From positions 1-34,598 of the forward strand of contig QXVZ01033023.1 in NCBI GenBank assembly GCA_008931825.1: a stretch of 34,598 nt of DNA, given 5' to 3'. Positions 32,601 to 34,598 of the stretch are shown here, one piece after another (position 1 is the first letter of the stretch; each line of letters opens with the position of its first letter). A program made the position numbers and the translations under genes. Origin of the DNA: Phallusia fumigata. Its lineage: Eukaryota > Chordata > Ascidiacea > Phlebobranchia > Ascidiidae. A model generated the notes under the pieces. The model was given only the letters and a program-made list of their open reading frames with translations. It had not been told where the DNA came from and ran no database searches.

Positions 32601-34015
32601 ATTAAACATACTTTTCAACCCGAAATTGTAACACCACTGTTTTTGGCAGGCACGCATAACCAGACTTGTACTTACGGACTTCGCATGTTGGGGACCCGTT
32701 TGCATCATCGCCTTCCTGAGTCTAGCTGGCGTTCCCATACATCCGCTGGCGTACAGCATTGTGGCCATTGTGTTCCTGCCAATCAACAGCGCTCTCAACC
32801 CCATCATCTACTCCAATGTGCTCAACGTAACATACAAGTGAGTATAGATTTGCTGCGTTTGGGGAAAAGTGCCAACTCTTTCCTTTGGCGCAACGAAGCA
32901 AAATTGTTGCAAAAAAGCTTTTGTAAAAAACAGGGGTTCTTAAGCTTTTTGTGGGTCGTTACTCGTAATACTGTTCTCCAAAACTCCACCGTTACCATCA
33001 CAAAATAATGAAATATAAACCCATAAGACATTTCATTTTCAAATTACGTTCCATCAACGGAATGAATACAGCTATTTTTCGGAGGCAAGAACAGTTTCAT
33101 TGAAGACTGTACTTCGCATTACATTTTTAAAATTTTTGGAAAGTTTACTGTAATTATTATAATCGGTCGAACCGTAATTCTAAAAACATGCAAAGGACAT
33201 ATGTGTCATACGTTTTTATGAAATATTGCCATTTACAATACATACTGTGTTTAAAAAATGATTTACGACATTTTTGAAACTGAATATTTTATGTGTGTAT
33301 GAATTTCTGGTACTATTACGTTCATAAAACGTATGCAAAGTGTAAACTTTTTACACATTTTCAATGCTGTTATGGCCGGAACAATTGGAACCGGAGCAGA
33401 GGAAAAATTTAAATTCAAAACAAGTTAAATATATGAAAGCGGTTTGAATTTAAGTCTAAGCAATGACATTAATGTAATCATTTTAAAAGTCAGCTTTAAT
33501 CTCTGGTACCCACTGATTTTAGGCCTAAAGAAAGTCGCAAATGTCAAAGCTTATTCAAAGGTCTTGGCATTTCCTAGTGAGCCAAGACAAAGGCCATTAT
33601 CAAAAACACCAACAACAAAAAATTCCAGGCAATACAATATCAGATTGTCGTGTTTCGGATTTCACTAAGTGTGTTGTGTTTTTAACATAGCTTTCTCGCC
33701 GCACGCTGCGTCAACGCAAAAACCCAACATAAATTAATAATGCCTCAGGTAAGCATGGACCAAAATAGAAAAATCCTTCACGCATTTACAACCACCAAAC
33801 GCGAAACAATTTTTTTCTACAGCTCTTGCCTCGAGCCACTGGTCACGAACCTGCGCAAAAAGGTGCGCACCAGCCGACAGAACATTTGGCGACGACGCCA
33901 GCGCCAGTACGTCAGCCGCTCGTCATTAGCTGTGACGTTGAGCACCAACGATTGCCCGCACAGCGAGAACGGGATTTTACTGAGTCGCATTGAGCAGAAA
34001 GTGGAATTGCCATAA
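5631..34015 (+). CDS. LDLa-repeat seven-transmembrane receptor (LGR/relaxin-receptor/GRL101-like 7TM, no LRRs), 26 exons
   Basis: Predicted cell-surface G-protein-coupled receptor of 1,267 aa. Proposed exons: 5631-5694, 12852-13002, 13084-13257, 14179-14282, 14783-14943, 15395-15510, 16280-16378, 18899-19049, 21207-21321, 21968-22124, 22426-22543, 23039-23199, 24289-24425, 25049-25173, 25386-25517, 26619-26768, 27503-27704, 28715-28917, 29268-29371, 29628-29744, 30007-30171, 30397-30596, 31143-31306, 31966-32118, 32650-32837, 33823-34015. All junctions are GT..AG, phases agree, and the summed length (3,804 nt) is divisible by three. Residues 1-20 form a signal peptide, about 30-830 hold some 17 LDLa modules, and 845-1203 form the 7TM domain: GN in TM1 (Asn859), NLAIADFLMG (Asp894, 2.50), Cys928-Cys1083 disulfide pair, CWGP (1154-1157), NPIIY (1191-1195). 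LDLa modules bind calcium and ligands in known families. The ligand is unknown; the family suggests a glycoprotein or peptide. Confidence 0.88.
7646..8690. repeat. Near-identical 522-bp duplication separated by a single N
   Basis: 7646-8167 and 8169-8690 match except for one base seen (GAGTCTG versus GAGCCTG near 7761/8284). The N at 8168 between them points to an unmerged overlap of two contigs rather than a real tandem duplication. Confidence 0.85.
8860..9033. mobile_element. hAT-like MITE with 8-bp target duplication
   Basis: A 174-bp non-coding element begins CAGTGGTTCCCAACC and ends GGTTGGGAACCACTG. It is flanked by a perfect 8-bp direct repeat GTTTAGGG (8852-8859 and 9034-9041). The CAGTGGTTCCCAA terminus and 8-bp duplication are hallmarks of hAT derivatives. 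An inverted relative of its interior lies at about 26118-26255. Confidence 0.88.
9109..9563. repeat. Near-identical 227-bp duplication separated by a single N
   Basis: 9109-9335 and 9337-9563 match except for one base seen (TCTCGCG versus TCCCGCG). The N at 9336 marks the join. An assembly overlap is more likely than a real duplication. Confidence 0.85.
10411..10438. repeat. Small inverted repeat in a dispersed repeat (relative near 31031)
   Basis: CATTTTCTA (10411-10419) and TAGAAAATG (10430-10438) can form a hairpin. The GAAACGTAGAAAATG core and a downstream CTTCTTAT recur at about 31034-31085 in intron 22. Confidence 0.35.
11898..12493. repeat. 596-bp near-perfect palindrome (probable fold-back assembly chimera)
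   Basis: The left arm from 11898 is mirrored to 12493, centred near 12195. The central 234 bp is a MITE hairpin, but the flanks beyond it are mirrored too. The right flank reads TAA instead of a direct TTA target duplication, and the allelic copy at 17692-18650 has ordinary non-mirrored right flank. Confidence 0.75.
12079..12312. mobile_element. Foldback MITE, copy 1
   Basis: A 234-bp inverted-repeat element starting AGGCCGATTCACACCAG, with arms of roughly 100 bp around a short centre. It is about 95% like the copy at 18416-18647. The right target duplication is missing because the flank is mirrored. Confidence 0.8.
12852..13002 (+). CDS. Receptor exon 2: LDLa module 1
   Basis: The frame contains CYLPQAYVCDGIQQCHD and ends with DEDSIAC, an LDLa module with five of six cysteines. 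The donor is GTAAGT. The acceptor follows TTAAG, and an in-frame TAA directly before it rules out a longer exon. Confidence 0.85.
13084..13257 (+). CDS. Receptor exon 3: cysteine-rich segment with degenerate LDLa
   Basis: The segment reads KDCPKCVNLFVKECPGC and then CNDGKCIYNGTDQSNDC. The second part resembles the CxNGKCI half of an LDLa module but lacks the CDG cysteine. The acceptor is ATTACAG and the donor GTGAGT, phase 2. Confidence 0.85.
13258..14178 (+). other. Intron 3, no gene content
   Basis: About 920 bp of AT-rich sequence. Near 13490-13525 a unit of about 19 bp containing AATAAACCATA is repeated twice. Nothing else is recognised. Confidence 0.5.
14179..14282 (+). CDS. Receptor exon 4: LDLa module, near canonical
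   Basis: It encodes CKSGECLRPEKFCDGVEDC followed by SDGSDE, including the acidic calcium-binding signature. A 12-residue linker follows instead of an immediate sixth cysteine. The donor is GTATGA, phase 1. Confidence 0.9.
14400..14479 (-). mobile_element. Truncated hAT-like MITE fragment
   Basis: Read on the minus strand it begins CAGTGACTCCTAACCGAGGA and continues like the left end of the element at 16478-16701. The other end is missing. Confidence 0.5.
14783..14943 (+). CDS. Receptor exon 5: LDLa module and first half of the next
   Basis: CHLPEEYLCDGIDHCVDRVD completes one module, and CANGKCIPA starts the next. The second module is split by a phase-0 intron after its third cysteine. The acceptor is GCAACGCAG and the donor GTAAGT. 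Confidence 0.9.
15002..15085. repeat. Dispersed repeat in intron 5 (relatives at 21646 and 22768)
   Basis: A TATCTGAAG start, CTTTTTACCCCAATTCA and ACAGGCCCCCAAAATGT are shared with 21653-21735, and more loosely with 22771-22845. Three copies within introns of one gene. No terminal repeats seen. Confidence 0.55.
15395..15510 (+). CDS. Receptor exon 6: second half of one LDLa and start of another
   Basis: YLVKDNRDDCGDSSDEC completes the module begun in exon 5, with Lys in place of the fourth cysteine. FKCTNGPCIAYD then begins another. The acceptor is TTTTTTTCAG and the donor GTAAGT, phase 2. Confidence 0.9.
15575..15797. mobile_element. Degenerate hAT-like element
   Basis: It begins CAGTAATTCTTAACCTTTTG and ends near GGTTATAAGAACCCC, a decayed hAT-type inverted repeat in intron 6. 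No clear target duplication is visible. Confidence 0.35.
16280..16378 (+). CDS. Receptor exon 7: LDLa second half
   Basis: It encodes FCDGRQDCDDGSDE, then a 15-residue acidic linker and TCVNG. The acceptor is GGCTTTAG. The donor GTTGGT is weak, but it is the one that keeps the frame into exon 8 in phase 2. Confidence 0.82.
16478..16701. mobile_element. hAT-like MITE with 8-bp target duplication
   Basis: A 224-bp element in intron 7 beginning CAGTGGTTCCCGACC and ending GGTTGAGAACCACTG. It is flanked by TAATAGTT (16470-16477) and GAATAGTT (16702-16709), a 7-of-8 match. Confidence 0.82.
16771..17225. repeat. 227-bp duplication separated by a single N
   Basis: 16771-16997 is repeated at 16999-17225 around the N at 16998. 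It is probably an unmerged contig overlap. Confidence 0.85.
17369..17435. promoter_or_regulatory. Cluster of three perfect CRE palindromes in intron 7
   Basis: TGACGTCA occurs at 17369-17376, 17412-17419 and 17428-17435, with a further TTGACGTG at about 17440. Three full sites in 67 bp is far above chance for an 8-mer. CREB/ATF factors bind this palindrome; an intronic enhancer is inference. Confidence 0.4.
17453..18240. repeat. Duplicate segments around N 17691, matching 11351 onward
   Basis: 17453-17690 equals 11351-11588 as far as I compared. After the N, 17692 onward repeats the same start with roughly 5% differences and runs into the MITE at 18416. This suggests two haplotypes placed side by side. 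Confidence 0.75.
18416..18647. mobile_element. Foldback MITE, copy 2, with TTA target duplication
   Basis: A 232-bp element with termini AGGCTGATTCACACCAG and, at the other end, CTGGTGTGAATCAGCCT. Its arms of about 100 bp fold back on each other. It is flanked by TTA at 18413-18415 and 18648-18650. A 3-bp TWA-type duplication suggests the PIF/Harbinger group; the superfamily call is inference. Confidence 0.8.
18899..19049 (+). CDS. Receptor exon 8: LDLa module and half of the next
   Basis: It encodes CLLPSQHMCDQVVHCADHSD followed by EWGC, and then KCDNGRIANWQHD, the first half of a module whose third cysteine is missing (GRI instead of GKCI). The donor is GTGAGT, phase 0. Confidence 0.88.
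19488..19850. repeat. Degenerate tandem array, about three copies, intron 8
   Basis: CCCTTCGAG recurs at 19552, 19689 and 19795. Around each copy are shared blocks (GCATACAT, TCCAGC or TCCTACGTTT, AATAAAAT or AGGTAAAAT, AAATCTAAT). Spacing is 106-137 bp, so this is a decayed minisatellite. Confidence 0.6.
20431..20518. repeat. Dispersed repeat, copy 2 (first copy at 5431-5518)
   Basis: It matches the 5431 segment with scattered differences; the ACACAATAGCACTAAA block is exact. Confidence 0.45.
20540..21100. repeat. Second degenerate tandem array, about four copies, intron 8
   Basis: Related blocks of the type GTTTGTAGATTGGGTCGTTG start near 20642, 20771, 20897 and 21012, spaced 115-129 bp apart. 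A CCGCTAAA or TTGCTAAA block lies between them. No coding content is seen. Confidence 0.5.
21207..21321 (+). CDS. Receptor exon 9: LDLa second half and most of the next
   Basis: RCDFLDQCGDSSDEC completes the exon 8 module, then FTCLNGKCIAFARFCD begins a canonical one that is interrupted at its CDG motif by a phase-1 intron (donor GTAAGT). Confidence 0.9.
21646..21735. repeat. Dispersed repeat in intron 9 (related to 15002 and 22768)
   Basis: It shares TATCTGAAG, GTGCACTG and CTTTTTACCCCAATTCA with the intron 5 copy. Confidence 0.55.
21968..22124 (+). CDS. Receptor exon 10: LDLa completion and next module
   Basis: VDDCGDGSDEW completes the module, a linker follows, then CSGKCILPYKYMCDGLDHC. 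The acceptor is CATTAACAG and the donor GTACAA, phase 2. Confidence 0.9.
22426..22543 (+). CDS. Receptor exon 11: complete LDLa module
   Basis: FVCDDGECIERSNFCDGD continues into VQCKDGSDEK, close to the LDLa consensus. VDECQRGC at the start closes the previous module. The acceptor follows a T tract and the donor is GTGAGA, phase 0. Confidence 0.9.
22768..22845. repeat. Dispersed repeat in intron 11 (diverged copy)
   Basis: It keeps CATCTGAAGTT, GATACCCCAGTTGACTC and ACAGGCCCCTAAA in the same order as the other two copies. Confidence 0.45.
23039..23199 (+). CDS. Receptor exon 12: degenerate LDLa-like segment
   Basis: It keeps the LDLa spacing (CIAPQYML, then DCRSNVDAC) but reads NDT where CDG is expected. 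N-glycosylation sequons NDT and NKT are present. The acceptor is GTTTTTAG, the donor GTATAG, phase 2. Confidence 0.85.
23253..23735. mobile_element. Possible hAT-like element in intron 12
   Basis: The left end CAGTGGTCGGCAAACTGTG is typical of a hAT terminus. An inverted partner AGTTTGCCGGCCGC lies near 23718-23730. The right border and target duplication are unclear, and a second related end lies at about 23739. Confidence 0.35.
24289..24425 (+). CDS. Receptor exon 13: LDLa module
   Basis: CLNDEMWISGDQVCDGVFDC followed by SDLSDEC is a clear module. The acceptor is ATACAG and the donor GTATGG, phase 1. Confidence 0.9.
25049..25173 (+). CDS. Receptor exon 14: LDLa module
   Basis: CGSCITTSKVCDSVHDCPNL followed by IDESNC is a module with CDS in place of CDG. 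The acceptor is TTATTGCAG and the donor GTACAT, phase 0. Confidence 0.88.
25386..25517 (+). CDS. Receptor exon 15: lysine-rich linker and LDLa
   Basis: It opens with the very basic KKAKSKSKKAEF and then shows LCRYKLPQRKTTECDGIPEC followed by FYKLEDEC. The acceptor is GTTATACAG and the donor GTAGGG, phase 0. Confidence 0.85.
25668..26522. mobile_element. Composite hAT-like element in intron 15
   Basis: The left end CAGTGATTCCCAACC and right end GGTTGGGAACCACTG span 855 bp. Flanks CACTAGGG (25660-25667) and CACTACTG (26523-26530) agree at six of eight positions. The interior 26118-26255 is the inverted middle of the MITE at 8860-9033, so two families are probably nested. A run of twelve or so C lies at about 26472-26484. 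Confidence 0.55.
26619..26768 (+). CDS. Receptor exon 16: cysteine-poor linker and start of an LDLa
   Basis: It encodes YKCGNATLPICKSLKYDETG and FFNCPDD, with sequons NVS and NAT. It leads in phase 0 to ICDG in exon 17. The acceptor is GCATTTTAG and the donor GTAAGT. Confidence 0.85.
26769..27502 (+). other. Intron 16, no gene content
   Basis: Seen as 734 bp of AT-rich sequence with nothing recognisable except homopolymer T tracts near 27110-27125. Confidence 0.5.
27503..27704 (+). CDS. Receptor exon 17: two LDLa segments
   Basis: ICDGIENC with a long loop to LDEREC ends one module. VLCYPGRPLDGSKVSIHKSR followed by LCDGTSDCENDEDE forms another. The acceptor is GTGTTTTCAG and the donor GTAGGT, phase 1. 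Confidence 0.88.
27788..28324. mobile_element. Nested hAT-like elements in intron 17
   Basis: The inner element 27927-28250 (324 bp) starts CAGTGCTTCGCAACC and ends GATTGCGGAGCACTG, a 15-bp inverted repeat with two mismatches and a weak 8-bp flank match. An outer pair, CGGTGGTTCCCCAACTTTATG and CATAGTTTGGGAACCGC, surrounds it. The outer right end resembles 26530-26556 in intron 15. Confidence 0.55.
28715..28917 (+). CDS. Receptor exon 18: last LDLa module and pre-membrane linker
   Basis: FYCEMRARDLNITAKDDPLF leads to MYDGVSDCWDGSDEC, in which Tyr replaces the fourth cysteine. A short linker runs directly to TM1, with no leucine-rich repeats. The donor is GTAGGA, phase 0. Confidence 0.9.
29268..29371 (+). 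CDS. Receptor exon 19: TM1
   Basis: NEGLRVLVWIMALVALCGN is followed by AVVIW. The R-V-x-VW approach and the GN motif match LGR-type receptors. Donor GTAAAA, phase 2. Confidence 0.93.
29628..29744 (+). CDS. Receptor exon 20: TM2
   Basis: LNLAIADFLMGLYLLVLAV is the hallmark TM2 of the LGR/relaxin receptor group, with Asp894 at position 2.50. Donor GTAAGT, phase 2. Confidence 0.95.
30007..30171 (+). CDS. Receptor exon 21: first extracellular loop and TM3
   Basis: YCQKDYVWRTSNTCESIG leads into TM3. Cys928 is at 3.25, and the DRY position reads YRV (Tyr952-Arg953). Intracellular loop 2 has LLRPFR. Donor GTATGT, phase 2. Confidence 0.93.
30397..30596 (+). CDS. Receptor exon 22: TM4 and first part of loop 2
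   Basis: TLLLVALSWCVSVVIAIIP is TM4 with Trp979 at 4.50. About 46 residues of unusual extracellular loop follow. Donor GTAACT, phase 1. Confidence 0.92.
30597..31142 (+). other. Intron 22, with a small dispersed repeat
   Basis: 546 bp without coding content. GTCGAAACGTAGAAAATG at about 31031-31048 is shared with 10421-10438 in intron 1. Confidence 0.45.
31143..31306 (+). CDS. Receptor exon 23: extended extracellular loop 2
   Basis: It ends with GYFGYYSNNAVCLPKLFVT, like the YGSNGVC loop of LGR receptors; Cys1083 would pair with Cys928. The preceding 40 residues have no counterpart I recognise. Donor GTAAGT, phase 0. Confidence 0.92.
31307..31965 (+). other. Intron 23, with a possible decayed transposon
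   Basis: Two direct copies of AATTTCCCGGGAA lie at about 31745 and 31865, after a hAT-like end CAGGGCTAGAAAA at 31726. No matching right terminus was found. Confidence 0.35.
31966..32118 (+). CDS. Receptor exon 24: TM5 and intracellular loop 3
   Basis: WAYSCGIMTFDLAAFLYVLV and the following VVIYHDAARSV form TM5 and its extension. The loop ends ENKIMQ before the phase-0 donor GTAACC. Confidence 0.93.
32650..32837 (+). CDS. Receptor exon 25: TM6 and TM7
   Basis: LVLTDFACWGPVCIIAFLSL is TM6 and FLPINSALNPIIYSN is TM7, with NPxxY at 1191-1195. Donor GTGAGT, phase 2. Confidence 0.95.
32838..33822 (+). other. Intron 25, nothing recognised
   Basis: 985 bp of AT-rich sequence. The start near 32931 (CAGGGGTTCTTAAGC) resembles a transposon terminus, but no partner was seen. 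Confidence 0.45.
33823..34015 (+). CDS. Receptor exon 26: cytoplasmic tail and stop
   Basis: A 64-residue tail with LRKKVRTSRQNIWRRRQRQ and a serine-rich stretch ends at TAA 34013-34015. The preceding T-rich acceptor is TTTTTTTCTACAG. Confidence 0.92.
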
Positions 34016-34598
34016 CAGCGTTGACAATCACATTTTCAAAGGTTTGGAGATTCTCGTTTTATTTTCGTCCCCGCTGTGCTGTTTTGCTGTCCACGCTCGC
34101 GGACGTTGCGCCCGCTAGGTGGCGGTATTTATCGTAACTGGGTTGTGAGCACACACATGAGTGTTGAACATAAGTTGCGACAAAACGTTGCGGTTTTACA
34201 CACTTTTAAATTATAATTATCACATGTTGTCAAAACATGCTTTTGAACTTAACACAACATCTCATGTGAACTTGGTATAAATACGGCGCCATGGCCACCT
34301 GAAGTGGATGCAGATGTTTGTGATTCGCGTGCGTTACTTGCCATTAGTGTTGCCCCAATAACTTGCCAATTTTCGTTTTGCTTACGTTTGCTCGCACATA
34401 ACGTGACGACTGCTACCTGTTCAGTCTGATGATCACCAAACACCTAAAGCGGCTCTCGCGCTTCGTAAAAAGGTCATGCCATGCATGTATATAAAGGTCT
34501 GTTACAAAATATTAAGTACATTCATTTTCTCCCTTTTCCATATTTTTGCAAATATCACGGTATTTTTCGCGTGGACTGCGACATTTAGCATTTCTATG
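34016..34598 (+). other. 3' UTR and downstream flank of the receptor gene
   Basis: No AATAAA was found between the stop and the window end, so the poly(A) site is unplaced. TATA-like motifs at 34276-34283 (TATAAATA) and about 34489 (TATATAAA) could belong to a following gene. No coding sequence was recognised. Confidence 0.4.

Noticed and set aside
32493..33008. 171-codon open frame on the + strand
   Set aside because: It overlaps receptor exon 25 in a different frame, and the 7TM frame there has clear TM6 and TM7 motifs.
34249..34443. 64-codon minus-strand frame at the window end
   Set aside because: No homology recognised, no promoter or splice evidence; may be chance, though a neighbouring gene cannot be excluded.

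Overview
This is animal nuclear DNA. It has an AT-rich background, spliceosomal introns with consensus GT..AG borders, and many short inverted-repeat transposons. The two genes fit a chordate or other deuterostome, and the compact introns, repeats and gene content suggest a tunicate, most likely the genus Ciona. That assignment is inference from style; no species marker was identified.

Region 1 (1-3041) holds an intronless coding region for mitochondrial delta-1-pyrroline-5-carboxylate synthase (ALDH18A1/P5CS type, 784 aa, 675-3029, +). A possible untranslated leader exon lies upstream and a poly(A) signal follows seven bases after the stop. Region 2 (3042-5546) is intergenic, with no gene recognised; a GC-richer patch near 4900-5300 contains a perfect TGACGTCA palindrome and may be the promoter of the second gene.

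Region 3 (5631-34015, +) is one large gene. I assembled it by hand into 26 exons whose splice phases all agree, giving a 1,267-residue protein. It has a signal peptide, about 17 LDL-receptor class A (LDLa) modules, many with missing cysteines, and a rhodopsin-class seven-helix domain of the LGR/relaxin-receptor/GRL101 type (NLAIADFLMG in TM2, CWGP in TM6, NPIIY in TM7). No leucine-rich repeats lie between the LDLa array and TM1, which sets it apart from GRL101 and RXFP1/2. The second extracellular loop is about 105 residues. The early LDLa array seems to repeat in groups of three modules. This receptor is the most interesting object in the window.

The introns carry hAT-like miniature transposons with 8-bp target duplications, one foldback MITE family with TTA duplications, two degenerate tandem arrays, and small dispersed repeats. 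Six single-N positions mark contig joins. Four of them separate or bracket near-identical duplicates of 227-522 bp, and one join appears to have put a fold-back contig from intron 7 into intron 1. These joins inflate introns 1 and 7 but do not touch any exon I call.
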